Of a DNA stretch of 64,000 nucleotides, positions 33,202-41,704 are shown in pieces; the stretch's first letter is position 1, and the number at the start of each line of letters is the position of its first letter. The stretch comes from CAZEPJ01 sp964514105. Lineage in GTDB: Bacteria; Desulfobacterota; Desulfocorpusculales; Desulfocorpusculum. Made by a program: the position numbers and the translations under genes. The stretch is from the NCBI GenBank assembly GCA_964514105.1, contig CAZEPJ010000008.1, positions 19,595 to 83,594 of the forward strand, read 5' to 3'. The notes under the pieces were generated by a model, which did no database searches, was not told where the DNA came from, and saw only the letters and a list, made by a program, of their open reading frames with translations.

Positions 33202-33804
33202 CTATCTGACGGTCTCGGCGATGACGTACCAGCGATCCACGGGGTCCTCGGTGGTGTCCACGAGCAAGTGGACGATCCTCAGCTGCGGGAAGCGGGCCTT
33301 GAGGTCGTCGAGGTCAACCGGTTCGAACTTTCTCACGTTGTTGAAGTAGGCATCCGGCGTGATGGCGTTGGACCGGTAGTTCTCCTTGGTGCGTTGGGAG
33401 ATGCGGCGCAGGGAGACCTCCGGGGGGCATTGGGTCTGCTGGATGACGAAGGTCATGTGGTGCCGGGCCGCCACCTCGGCGGCGCGCCTGCGCAGGGCCT
33501 GGGCCACGAAGGTGGCGTCCAGGATCACGCTTTCGCCGCCGGCGGCCAGCTCGTCGGCCATTCGAAACATGGCGTCGTACACGGCCTTGCGCCTCTCCAT
33601 GTCCGCGGCCACCTTCTCGTCGAAGACGTCCTCGCCCCGCCAGAGTTCCAGCCGGATCAGGTCGGTCCGGAGCATCCTGTATCCCTTGACCTCGGCCACC
33701 ACCTCCGTGGTCTCGGTCTTCCACGATGCCGGCAGCCCGCACGCGATGAGCAGCGTGTTGGGCCCCAAGCTCCGTTTGACGAACTCCACAAATGGTTCTC
33801 TCAT
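33202..33804 (-). CDS. P-loop kinase-like protein (AAA_33 type) with altered Walker A
   Basis: A 200-residue protein related to the C-terminal kinase half of two-domain phosphotransferase/kinase proteins. The Walker A region reads GLPASWKT, with Trp at the usual Gly just before the Lys, so nucleotide binding may be altered. Later parts (VILDATFVAQALRR, FVIQQTQCP) fit the family. The ATG at 33804 gives this length; much longer in-frame extension upstream is a shadow of the neighbouring gene. It lies 119 bases downstream of the phosphotransferase gene on the same strand. Substrate unknown. Confidence 0.75.
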   Translation of the reverse strand: MREPFVEFVKRSLGPNTLLIACGLPASWKTETTEVVAEVKGYRMLRTDLIRLELWRGEDVFDEKVAADMERRKAVYDAMFRMADELAAGGESVILDATFVAQALRRRAAEVAARHHMTFVIQQTQCPPEVSLRRISQRTKENYRSNAITPDAYFNNVRKFEPVDLDDLKARFPQLRIVHLLVDTTEDPVDRWYVIAETVR

Positions 33805-33923
33805 CCCATCGCTCCAAGTTCGAACTGTGGGCCGAGGCGACAGGCCGCGGCCGAGAAGGGAGCGGGAAGGACGCACACCGCGAGCATGGGATGACCCCGC
33901 CCTCCCCGGCCGCCCCCGGACGG

Positions 33924-34928
33924 CTATGTCTGCTCCACGTACTGCCTGGCCAACTCGAAGTACCGCCTGGCCCTGGCCGCGGCCGCGGTCTTGGCCTTTT
34001 CGTCGATGCGCGCGTCGTCCAAGAGGAAGCTGGTGACCTTGCCTCGCACGTACGCCCGGTAAATCTTGTAGAAGGTGACAAGGGCCTCCACCCCGGTCTC
34101 GCCGGTCATGCGCATGTAGAGCTCCCAGAGCCGCTGCGACTGGGACTGCCCGCCGTGGAACTCCAGGTCCATCAGCAAGAACGCGATGTCCGAGAGGGTA
34201 TCCGAGTAGCGGAACCGCTGGTTGAACTCGATGCAATCGAAGATGGCGATCTCGTCGGCCAGACAGACGTGTTCCATGTGGAGGTCGCCGTGGCAGTCGC
34301 GAATGCGTCCCTGGCGAATCCGGTCGGAGAAAAGGAGGCGGTGGGTCCGGTACGCGCCATCGGTCCATTGGCGGATGGCCTCGAAGGTCTGCGCGTCGAT
34401 GCTCCTGCCCACGTACGGCTCGGTCTGCCGGAAGTTCTCATCCGTGTTGAGCCGGAAACGATCCGGCTCGCCGAATCGCTCGATTTGCGGGGACGTCTCC
34501 GCCTCCCCCGAGAACCGGGCGAGGCGCTCGGCCAGCCGGGTCAAGTGGCGGTCCGTCAGCTGGCCCTTGAGGAAAAGGGACTTCATGAGCAGGGCCTCGG
34601 GGATCCGCCGCATCCGGACAGCATAGTCGACGACGGTCCCCTGGCCATGGCCGATGCGGTGCCGGTCCCGGTCCACGACGACGGGGAGCACGCCCGTGTA
34701 CAATCCCCTGGAGAGTCGGCGGTTGAGCCGCACCTCCTCCTCGCAGAAATGCCGGCGCCTCTCCAGGGTGGTGAAGTCCAGGAACCCGAAGTCCACTGCC
34801 TTTTTCACCTTGTACACGTAATCATCGCCGACGAACACCAGGGAGATGTGGGTCTGCACGAGGGTGACCCCGGAGGTGGGGTCGGGCAGGGCCCGGGGGT
34901 CCATCAGGTCGTCGATGAGCGAGGACAT
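33924..34928 (-). CDS. Aminoglycoside phosphotransferase-like kinase
   Basis: A 334-residue protein of the APH/choline-kinase-like fold. The catalytic loop is DCHGDLHMEH, and the metal-binding stretch is FDCIEFNQ. The N-terminal lysine of the nucleotide pocket is in YVYKVKKAV. In many genomes this domain is fused to a P-loop kinase domain; here the second domain is a separate gene just downstream. There is no sign that it confers antibiotic resistance. The ATG at 34928 follows GGGAAAGGC. Confidence 0.82.
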   Translation of the reverse strand: MSSLIDDLMDPRALPDPTSGVTLVQTHISLVFVGDDYVYKVKKAVDFGFLDFTTLERRRHFCEEEVRLNRRLSRGLYTGVLPVVVDRDRHRIGHGQGTVVDYAVRMRRIPEALLMKSLFLKGQLTDRHLTRLAERLARFSGEAETSPQIERFGEPDRFRLNTDENFRQTEPYVGRSIDAQTFEAIRQWTDGAYRTHRLLFSDRIRQGRIRDCHGDLHMEHVCLADEIAIFDCIEFNQRFRYSDTLSDIAFLLMDLEFHGGQSQSQRLWELYMRMTGETGVEALVTFYKIYRAYVRGKVTSFLLDDARIDEKAKTAAAARARRYFELARQYVEQT

Positions 34929-35039
34929 GCCTTTCCCTCTGACGGCTGCCTTCCTTCTCGGGACGCATGAAGTGTACTATGTGAGGGGGCGAAAGGGAAG
35001 GGCGGCGGGCCGGACGGGATCCCGGCGCCCCATGGATGC

Positions 35040-35068
35040 TTGCAGTGGCCCGTCTGCTGTCCTAGACT
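35040..35068 (+). promoter_or_regulatory. Possible sigma-70 promoter of the aminotransferase gene
   Basis: TTGCAG (35040-35045), 17-bp spacer, TAGACT (35063-35068), about 45 bases before the start codon at 35117. It sits in a 188-bp divergent spacer. Confidence 0.4.
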
Positions 35069-35116
35069 TGGGCGTGACCCGACAGTGGGGAGTCTTGCGG
35101 GAGGGGAGGTGCGGGG

Positions 35117-36310
35117 ATGAGGATTGCCCATCGGATCGGGAATCTGGGGACGGAGACGGCGTTCGCAGCAGCGGCCGAGGCCAATGCGTACGCCGCCCGG
35201 GGGCACAAGATCTACCCGTTTCACCTGGGAGACATGAACATCCCCACCCCCAGGAACATCGTGGAGGCGGCGTTCAAGGCCCTTCGGGACGGCAAGACCG
35301 GCTACTGCCCCAACGCCGGGATTCCTGAACTCCGGGAGGCCCTGGCGGCCGAGCTGAGCCGCTCCCGGGGGGTTTCGTACGGGCTCGAGAACGTGGCCAT
35401 CCAACCCGGCGGTAAACCGGTCATTGGCAAGTTCCTCCTGGCCCTCATGAACCCGGGGGACGAGGTCCTCTACCCCAACCCCGGCTATCCCATCTACGAG
35501 TCGCTCATCGAGTTCTTCGGCGGCACGGCAGTCCCGTACGGCTACCTGGAGGGCGGGGAGGACTTCGTCCTGGACCTGGACAGGATGGAGGAGAAGATCT
35601 CCCCCAGGACCCGGCTGGTGATCCTGAACGATCCCCAAAATCCCATGGGGGCCCAGTGCCGCCGGGGGGATCTGCAGCGTCTGGCGCGAATCGTGCTGGA
35701 GCATGACCTCTACGTCCTGTGCGACGAGGCCTACTTCGACATCCGATACGCGGGTGAGGGGCTCTCCCTGGTGAGCTTTCCCGGCATGGTCGATCGATGC
35801 GTGATCCTGTACACCTTCTCCAAACGGTTCGCCATGACGGGATGGCGGCTGGGGGCGGCGGTCGGCCCCAAGCCGGTGGTGGACGTCATCGGCAAGCTCA
35901 ACGTGAACGACGAGTCGTGCTCCAACCACTTCGTGCAGTTCGCGGCCCTGGAGGGATTGACCGGCGACCAATCCGGGGTGAGGGAGATCCTCGACACCCT
36001 CAGGCAGCGCCGTGACGCGGCGGTGGAGCTGCTCAACGCCGTCGAGGGCGTGCGCTGCTTCAGGCCCCGGGCCACGTTTTACCTCTTCCCGGACGTGACC
36101 GAGGCCGCGCGGAACAAGGGCCTCCTGGACTACGATCAACTTCGCCTCGCGCTGCTGCGGGAGACCGGCGTCTCGGTGTGCACGCGGCAACACTTCGGCC
36201 GCCCCCTGCCGGGGGAGAGCCGCCTGCACATCCGCCTCGCCTATTCGGGAATCGATCTGGGCGAGATCGAGGAGGGCCTCGGGAGATTCAGGGCCTTCCT
36301 GGAGGGTTGA
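35117..36310 (+). CDS. Class I/II pyridoxal-phosphate aminotransferase
   Basis: A 397-residue fold-type I aminotransferase. The PLP lysine is in YTFSKRFAMTGWRLG; NDPQNPMGA and the C-terminal Arg in HIRLAYSG are typical of the aspartate/alanine-type group. An N-terminal PFHLGDMNIPTPRNIVEA replaces the usual L.. G.P pattern. The ATG follows GGGAGGGGAGGTGCGGGG. The next gene begins 25 bases later, so both are probably cotranscribed. Because that gene encodes a GcvT-SHMT fusion, glycine, serine or alanine may be involved; the substrate is not certain. Confidence 0.88.
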   Translation: MRIAHRIGNLGTETAFAAAAEANAYAARGHKIYPFHLGDMNIPTPRNIVEAAFKALRDGKTGYCPNAGIPELREALAAELSRSRGVSYGLENVAIQPGGKPVIGKFLLALMNPGDEVLYPNPGYPIYESLIEFFGGTAVPYGYLEGGEDFVLDLDRMEEKISPRTRLVILNDPQNPMGAQCRRGDLQRLARIVLEHDLYVLCDEAYFDIRYAGEGLSLVSFPGMVDRCVILYTFSKRFAMTGWRLGAAVGPKPVVDVIGKLNVNDESCSNHFVQFAALEGLTGDQSGVREILDTLRQRRDAAVELLNAVEGVRCFRPRATFYLFPDVTEAARNKGLLDYDQLRLALLRETGVSVCTRQHFGRPLPGESRLHIRLAYSGIDLGEIEEGLGRFRAFLEG

Positions 36311-36335
36311 CAGCCCATCGGGAGGGGAAGAGCTG

Positions 36336-38987
36336 ATGAGCGCTTTGAGGCGCACCGCCCTGTACGATCGACACCTGGCCCTGGGGGCCAGGATGGTGGA
36401 GTTCTCCGGGTGGGAGATGCCCGTTCAGTACCCCGGCGGCATCGTGGCCGAGCATCTGGCGACCCGCCGGGGATGCGGCCTGTTTGATGTGTCCCACATG
36501 GGCCGTTTCGTGCTGCGGGGGGCCGGAACGCTCGGCTTTCTCCAACATGTACTCAGCAGCAATGTCGAGGCCCTGGACATCCGGACGGTGGGCGCCCAGT
36601 ACACATTCATCCCCAATGAGGGCGGCGGAGCGGTGGACGACGCGTTTGTCTACCGCTTCAGCGAGGCCGAGTACCTGCTGGTGGTCAACGCGGCCAATGC
36701 CCCCACGGATTGGGCCTATCTGTCGGAGGCGGCCGGTGGGTTCCGGGATGCGCGGATCATCGATGGGACAGAGGAGACGGTCATGCTCGCCCTGCAGGGC
36801 CCTGCTTCCCGCCGGATCCTCGCCGACCTCATCCAGGAGGGATCCCTCCCCGAACCGCTTCGCAATACGGTGAGCTCGGTGACCGTCGGCGGGGCCAGGG
36901 TGCGGCTGGCCCGCACAGGGTACACGGGGGAGCCGTTGTGCTTCGAGCTGTTCGTGGATCGCGCCCACGGGGCCGCCCTCTGGGACCTTCTCGTGCAAGG
37001 AGGGGCGACCCCGGCGGGGCTGGGGGCGCGGGACACCCTGCGGCTGGAGGCCGGTCTGCCGCTGTACGGGCATGAACTGGGCCGGGACCCCGAAGGGGGA
37101 GAGATCCCCATCATGGCTTGTCCGCTGGCCAGGTTCGCCGTTAGCTTCTCCCCGTTCAAGGGGCCCTTCGTGGGGCGGGAGGCGTTGCAGAGGCAGCACC
37201 TGGCCCTGGAGCGGATCATGAACCGGGACTACTCCCTCATGGGGGACCTGCCGCGACTGCTGCGGCCTGTGGCTGTCCTGGACCGGGGCGTGGCCCGGCG
37301 GGGTGCCCGCGTGCTGCGGGGAGGGAAGCCTGCGGGGACGGTCACCAGCGGCACCATGGTGCCGTATTGGGTGTTCGAGGGGGAGGGGATGGAGTCGGCC
37401 ATGACGGACCGTCATGCCATGCGGGCCATCTGTCTGGCCTATCTGGACAGCGATGTCCTGGATGACGAAAGGGTCGCGGTGGAGGTCCGCAACCAGTCCG
37501 TGGAGGCGGTGGTGGTGCCGTACCACCTCAGAAGCGAGGCGCCTCCCTACGCGCGCCCCATCGTCTATGGGGCGCACAAGGGCCCGAAGGTCCGGGAGGG
37601 GGGGGAGGTCCCGGGCAAGGTCCTGTCTTTGCTGCAGCGGACCGTGGAGAACAGCCGGTGGCGGCAGGAGTCGTGCATCAACCTCATTCCCTCGGAGATG
37701 ACCGTCTCGCCCATGGTCCGGCTTCTGTCCATCATGGACCCGGCCTTTCGATACGCCGAACACAAGGAATCCAAGGCCTTTTACGACGCCGAGATCTTCT
37801 ACTACCAGGGGACGGGGTTCATCAAAGAGGTGGAGGAGCGGCTCGAGGAGGAGATGGCGGCCTTCCTCGGATGCCGGGAGGTGGAGACCCGATTGGTCAG
37901 CGGTCAGATGGCCAACACGGCTGTCTTCAGCGCCATGGTGGACTTCCTCAATCGGGCGGATCGAAAGGCGGAGCCGCGCCGCATGCGCCGGGTGATGCAC
38001 CACCACATCGTCAAGGGCGGGCATCTGAGCGCCCAGCCCATGGGGGCCCTGCGCGACTTCGTGGCGCGGGACCCCCATGCGGAGCGCCCGGCCGTGGTGG
38101 CGTTCCCGGTTTTGCCCCACAACCCGTACCAGGTGGATGTGGGGGCCACGCTGGAGCTGATCGACGCCTTCCGCCCCGAGCTCATCGTCTTCGGCAAGAG
38201 CCTGTTCCTGCACCGGGAGCCCGTGGCCGAGGTGCGACGGTTCGTGGACGACCAGGGCATCGACACCGTGGTGATGTACGACATGGCCCACGTGCTGGGC
38301 CTCGTGGGCCCCCATTTCCAGGAGCCCTTTGCGGAAGGGGCCCACCTGGTGACGGGGTCGACCCACAAGACCTTCTTCGGGACCCAGCGGGGGGTGGTGG
38401 GCTCCATGTGGGCCGATGGGGACGATCGCTGGGAGCTCTGGGAGGCGCTGCGCAGGCGCACGTTCCCGGGCTCCGTGTCCAACCACCACCTGGGTACGCT
38501 ATTGGGCCTGCTCATGGCCGCATACGAGATGAACCATTTCAAGGGGGAGTACCAACCCCGTGTGATCGCCAATGCCAAGGCCTTCGCCCGGGCCCTGCGG
38601 GCGTGCGGGCTGGAGGTGGCCGGGGACCCGGCGTTGGGGTTCACGGAGACCCACCAAGTGGTGGTCCATGTGGGCTATGCCCAAGGGCCGGAGATGGCCC
38701 GGCGGCTCGAGGCCAACCACATCATCTGCAACTTCCAGGCGGGGCCCGACGAGGAGGGGTTCACGGCTTCGGGTGCCTTGCGCATGGGCGTCTCGGAAAT
38801 GACCCGCTTCGGCATGGGCGAGGGGGATTTCGGGGAGCTTGCATCCCTCATCCGAGACGTGATCCGGCGGGATGCCCGCGTCGGGGAGGAAGTCAAGGCC
38901 CTTCGCCGGCGGTTCCTCCAGCTCCGCTATTGCTTCGAGGGAGACGAATACACCCGGCTCCTGGCCGGGCTGCGCCGTTGCGTGTGA
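36336..38987 (+). CDS. GcvT aminomethyltransferase-serine hydroxymethyltransferase fusion
   Basis: A single 883-residue chain. Residues 1-400 are a GcvT/T-protein (tetrahydrofolate-dependent aminomethyltransferase), with WEMPVQYPGGI, VSHMGRF, NAANAPTD including Asp125, and the conserved ARDTLRLEAGLPLYGHEL. Residues about 430-883 are a serine hydroxymethyltransferase-like domain: NLIPSEM near 449-455, DMAHVLGL (Asp649, His652), and the PLP lysine Lys678 in TGSTHKTF. The second half differs from housekeeping GlyA (an extra stretch around 535-600, and a SGQMANTAVF motif). The two enzymes share 5,10-methylene-tetrahydrofolate, so a fused glycine/serine/one-carbon route is plausible, possibly with channelling (inference). 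The ATG follows GGGAGGGGAAGAGC. No frameshift joins the halves: the sequence runs through without a stop. Confidence 0.88.
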   Translation: MSALRRTALYDRHLALGARMVEFSGWEMPVQYPGGIVAEHLATRRGCGLFDVSHMGRFVLRGAGTLGFLQHVLSSNVEALDIRTVGAQYTFIPNEGGGAVDDAFVYRFSEAEYLLVVNAANAPTDWAYLSEAAGGFRDARIIDGTEETVMLALQGPASRRILADLIQEGSLPEPLRNTVSSVTVGGARVRLARTGYTGEPLCFELFVDRAHGAALWDLLVQGGATPAGLGARDTLRLEAGLPLYGHELGRDPEGGEIPIMACPLARFAVSFSPFKGPFVGREALQRQHLALERIMNRDYSLMGDLPRLLRPVAVLDRGVARRGARVLRGGKPAGTVTSGTMVPYWVFEGEGMESAMTDRHAMRAICLAYLDSDVLDDERVAVEVRNQSVEAVVVPYHLRSEAPPYARPIVYGAHKGPKVREGGEVPGKVLSLLQRTVENSRWRQESCINLIPSEMTVSPMVRLLSIMDPAFRYAEHKESKAFYDAEIFYYQGTGFIKEVEERLEEEMAAFLGCREVETRLVSGQMANTAVFSAMVDFLNRADRKAEPRRMRRVMHHHIVKGGHLSAQPMGALRDFVARDPHAERPAVVAFPVLPHNPYQVDVGATLELIDAFRPELIVFGKSLFLHREPVAEVRRFVDDQGIDTVVMYDMAHVLGLVGPHFQEPFAEGAHLVTGSTHKTFFGTQRGVVGSMWADGDDRWELWEALRRRTFPGSVSNHHLGTLLGLLMAAYEMNHFKGEYQPRVIANAKAFARALRACGLEVAGDPALGFTETHQVVVHVGYAQGPEMARRLEANHIICNFQAGPDEEGFTASGALRMGVSEMTRFGMGEGDFGELASLIRDVIRRDARVGEEVKALRRRFLQLRYCFEGDEYTRLLAGLRRCV

Positions 38988-39004
38988 AACCGGATCCCCG
39001 CAGG

Positions 39005-39028
39005 TCCCGGAGGGCCGCCGCTCCGGGA
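39005..39028. terminator. Hairpin between convergent genes
   Basis: TCCCGGAG (39005-39012) pairs perfectly with CTCCGGGA (39021-39028) around an 8-nt loop. There is no T-run on either strand, so termination strength is unclear, but its place between convergent stops fits a shared terminator. Confidence 0.5.
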
Positions 39029-39033
39029 GCCCT

Positions 39034-39414
39034 TCAGCGCTGTGCCGATTGGTCGAAAAACTCCTTGGCCACCCGAAAGCTGTCCACGGCCGCTGGGACG
39101 CCGCAGTACACGGCGGTCTGGAGGAAGACCTCCATGATCTCCTCCTGGGTGCAGCCGTTGCGCAGGGCGCCGCGCAGATGAAGTTTGATCTCGTGGGGGC
39201 GGTTCAGGGCCGTGAGGATGGCCAGGTTCAGCAGGCTCCGGGTCTTCCTGGGGAGGCCCGGGCGGGTCCAGATCTCTCCCCAGCAGTACTCGGTGACCAG
39301 CTCCTGAAGCGGCCGCGTGAAGGCATCTGCTGCGGCGAAGGCCCGGTCTACGTGTTCTTCCCCCAGGACGGCCCGCCGTACCGCGAGCCCCTCGTCGAAC
39401 CGTTCTCGATCCAT
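39034..39414 (-). CDS. Carboxymuconolactone decarboxylase-family protein
   Basis: A 126-residue all-helical protein. LNLAILTALNRPHEIKLHLRGALRNGCTQEEIMEVF is the family core and resembles PcaC, the 4-carboxymuconolactone decarboxylase. The AhpD CxxC pair is absent, so peroxidase activity is unlikely. The ATG at 39414 follows AGGAGGAA; an in-frame upstream start has no ribosome site. It lies 35 bases downstream of the cysQ-like gene on the same strand. The true substrate cannot be told from sequence. Confidence 0.88.
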   Translation of the reverse strand: MDRERFDEGLAVRRAVLGEEHVDRAFAAADAFTRPLQELVTEYCWGEIWTRPGLPRKTRSLLNLAILTALNRPHEIKLHLRGALRNGCTQEEIMEVFLQTAVYCGVPAAVDSFRVAKEFFDQSAQR

Positions 39415-39449
39415 CGTGTTCCTCCTGTGCCGGGCGCCCAGGCCTTGGC

Positions 39450-40433
39450 TCAAGGCCGAAGGGCGTCCAGGACCCGCTCGTGGACGGCCCCGCTGGTGGC
39501 CACCACGCCGGTGTTCTCCGCAAATCGGTATGCCAGTCCGAACTCCAGAGGCTTGCCGGTGAGATCCGTGACGCGCCCGCCCGCCTCTTCCACGATGACG
39601 GTTCCGGCCGCATGGTCCCAGATCTTCTCCCGATAATCCGGGGTCCCGGGGTTGGGGAGCCGCAGATAGATGGCCGCATCGCCCCGGGCCACGATGCCGT
39701 ACTTGGCCTGGCTGTCCATGCGGACCGGGGGGGCCGTGATGCCGAGCCTGGCGGCCACCCGGGCCTGGCCCTCATGGTCCGAATGGCCGGGCTCCACGCT
39801 CTCGCAGAATCGGAGGTCCGCCCTCCTGCTGGGCCCGGAGGTGCGGACGGGGACCGCGTTCCCCCCGGCCAGCCCCATTTGATACGCCCCTTGGTCGGAC
39901 AGGGCCAGGAAGATGACCCCGCGCGGCCCTTGGGGCCTGGCGAGGTTGTGCGGGAGGTTGGGGCAGGCCAGGACGCCCAACCGAGCCCGCCCCTCCAGCA
40001 CCAGGGCCAGGGCCACCGCGTACTGCTCCCCCCGCAGGAACCCCTTGGTCCCGTCGATGGGGTCGAGGCACCAGAAGCGCTGAGAGACCTCGCGGGTCCC
40101 CAGATCCACCCATCTGCAGACCGCGTCCTCGGTGGCCTCGGGGGCGCACGTGCGCACGGCGTCGGCGACCTGCCGCAGGATGCCGCGGTTGTCGGGGTTC
40201 CTGAGCGCGGCCGCGCTCTCCTCCGCCACGATGGGGTCGTCGGGGAATGCCCCTCTGAGGATGCGGCAGATCACGGCCTGGGACCCGAAATCGGCCACGG
40301 TCACCGGGCTCCGGTCCGGCTTGGCGATGGCCTCGGGCCCCCCCGCGCGGCTGCGGACGACCTGGCACACCCGGGCAGCGGCCGCGACGGCCTGGATGGC
40401 GGCGTCCAGTTCCTCGTTCAATGAAAGGGTCAT
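39450..40433 (-). CDS. CysQ/HAL2-like 3'(2'),5'-bisphosphate nucleotidase
   Basis: A Mg-dependent phosphatase of the inositol monophosphatase superfamily. The metal site is visible: AEESAA, WCLDPIDGTKGF and KIWDHAAG. At 327 residues it resembles HAL2-type enzymes that turn PAP into AMP more than short CysQ, so it probably protects sulfur metabolism from 3'-phosphoadenosine products. The ATG at 40433 has GAGGAGAGGACC upstream. The start overlaps the stop of the preceding gene in ATGA form. Confidence 0.85.
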   Translation of the reverse strand: MTLSLNEELDAAIQAVAAAARVCQVVRSRAGGPEAIAKPDRSPVTVADFGSQAVICRILRGAFPDDPIVAEESAAALRNPDNRGILRQVADAVRTCAPEATEDAVCRWVDLGTREVSQRFWCLDPIDGTKGFLRGEQYAVALALVLEGRARLGVLACPNLPHNLARPQGPRGVIFLALSDQGAYQMGLAGGNAVPVRTSGPSRRADLRFCESVEPGHSDHEGQARVAARLGITAPPVRMDSQAKYGIVARGDAAIYLRLPNPGTPDYREKIWDHAAGTVIVEEAGGRVTDLTGKPLEFGLAYRFAENTGVVATSGAVHERVLDALRP

Positions 40434-41425
40434 GCTGGGTCCTCTCCTCGGCAAGCGATGCCCGCCCCGGGACAGATGGGGGCGCCGCGCATGGAACGGC
40501 GCCGGGTGTCGTCCGTCCCGCCGGGATGGTTCCGTCCCCGGACGGAGCGCTCGGCTCTCATGTGGTCCAAGAGGCAACGACGCAGGTTGGAGGTGATGCC
40601 GCGCGCGGCGTTGAGCAGGTACAGACGGTGATCCACGTGGAAGATCTCCCGCTCCAGTCGCACGATCCGGGAAGGCGGGCTGCCCCCATCCCCCTGCCGC
40701 GCGCGCATGGCGTCTTGCAGGATGGGGACCATCTTGTCGCCCATGCGAAGGTGCGTGTCCACGAGGAAGAGGGCGGCGTGGGGGGCCAGGGCCTCCTGCC
40801 TGTCGAGAAAGCCGGTCATCTCACCCGCCTCGATGCCCCGGGGCGGTGAGGACTTGGTCTCCACGTAGAGCAGAAGCCCTTCCACGCAAGCAATGACGTC
40901 GAAATCCCCCCCCGGGGCGGCGGTGCGGAACGCAACCCCGTGGACCGCCTCGGCGAAGAACTCCCTGCGCAGGATTTCGGCCACGAACCACTCCAGAGTT
41001 TCCCCGAAGCTGTTCACCGAGGGGCGGGTCAACCGGAACAGTCCCTGGGGTCCCTCCTGGACCATCTCCAGGCCTCGGAGTTCCTCCAGGTATCTCCTCG
41101 CCGCCCGCGGCGAGCAGTAGCCTCCCAGATCATCGGCGGTGAACCCACCCTTGGACTGGATGGCATCCCGCAGCAGGAGTCGGAAGGAGTACCGGTGAAG
41201 AAGGGCGTACAGCCGATCCAGGACGGCGGTCGGGGCCGAGACGTCCGGGAGCAGCCGGTGGGGCGGCACCGTGCGGCGAATCCGCATTCCGCGGCGGGCC
41301 AGCATTTTGTCGAGGCCTGGGCCGGTTCGCCTGACCCAGCGCCGCAGCGAGGCGTTCTCCCGCCGGAGCCTCGCCGCCTCCCTCTGAAGGATCTGGAGGT
41401 CCTTCACCATGGCCCGCCCCTGCAT
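40430..41425 (-). CDS. Hypothetical protein with winged-helix and nuclease-like regions
   Basis: A 331-residue protein that I do not recognise as a named family. The first ~35 residues are a basic coiled coil (LQREAARLRRENASLRRWV). Residues about 70-150 look like a winged helix (FTADDLGGYCSPRAARRYLEEL). From about 165, GGDFDVIAC and, 10 residues later, VETKSS fit the D-(x)n-ExK spacing of PD-(D/E)XK nucleases. The tail is rich in Arg and Pro. The ATG at 41425 follows GAAGGG. The stop overlaps the cysQ-like gene start by 4 bases. DNA binding and cleavage are hypotheses based on these short motifs only. Confidence 0.65.
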   Translation of the reverse strand: MQGRAMVKDLQILQREAARLRRENASLRRWVRRTGPGLDKMLARRGMRIRRTVPPHRLLPDVSAPTAVLDRLYALLHRYSFRLLLRDAIQSKGGFTADDLGGYCSPRAARRYLEELRGLEMVQEGPQGLFRLTRPSVNSFGETLEWFVAEILRREFFAEAVHGVAFRTAAPGGDFDVIACVEGLLLYVETKSSPPRGIEAGEMTGFLDRQEALAPHAALFLVDTHLRMGDKMVPILQDAMRARQGDGGSPPSRIVRLEREIFHVDHRLYLLNAARGITSNLRRCLLDHMRAERSVRGRNHPGGTDDTRRRSMRGAPICPGAGIACRGEDPA

Positions 41426-41552
41426 CGCTCGCGACCCTTCAAGTTGTACCACAGCCGGCGGGTGAAGGCCAGCAGCCCGCCATGGGATGATCCGGCGGCA
41501 CAGAAGGGGTATATTGTTCTTGTGCGCCAAGAAGGGCCGGGAGGAGGACGCC

Positions 41553-41642
41553 ATGCCGGATTGGATATGGATCGTAGCCTTGGTGGCCGTGTGGGTCGTG
41601 TTGAACCGCTGGGTTCTGCCCCGGTTCGGGGTCAGGACCTGA
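41553..41642 (+). CDS. 29-residue single-pass membrane microprotein
   Basis: The frame has a strong ribosome site, GGGAGGAGG ending 6 bases before the ATG. It encodes MPDWIWIVALVAVWVVL (a hydrophobic helix), then NRWVLPRFGVRT and a stop. A TATATT element at 41510-41515 could be its -10, but the -35 region is weak. The gene is too short for automatic callers. The hydrophobic helix followed by a basic tail suggests insertion with the C-terminus in the cytoplasm. I recall similar short frames ending in an NRWVLP.LGV-like tail in related bacteria, but I cannot confirm this here. Confidence 0.6.
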   Translation: MPDWIWIVALVAVWVVLNRWVLPRFGVRT

Positions 41643-41704
41643 ATGTCGGGGGATCCGTGCGCCGTGGATCGGCGCCAGGAGGATTCCAGACCCCGAAAGG
41701 GGGC

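Noticed and set aside
33805..34368. N-terminal extension of the P-loop kinase gene
   Set aside because: The extra residues are an Arg/Pro-rich out-of-frame shadow of the phosphotransferase gene.
36288..38489. 733-codon antisense frame under the GcvT-SHMT gene
   Set aside because: Low-complexity His/Pro/Gly-rich product, and the plus-strand gene is clear.
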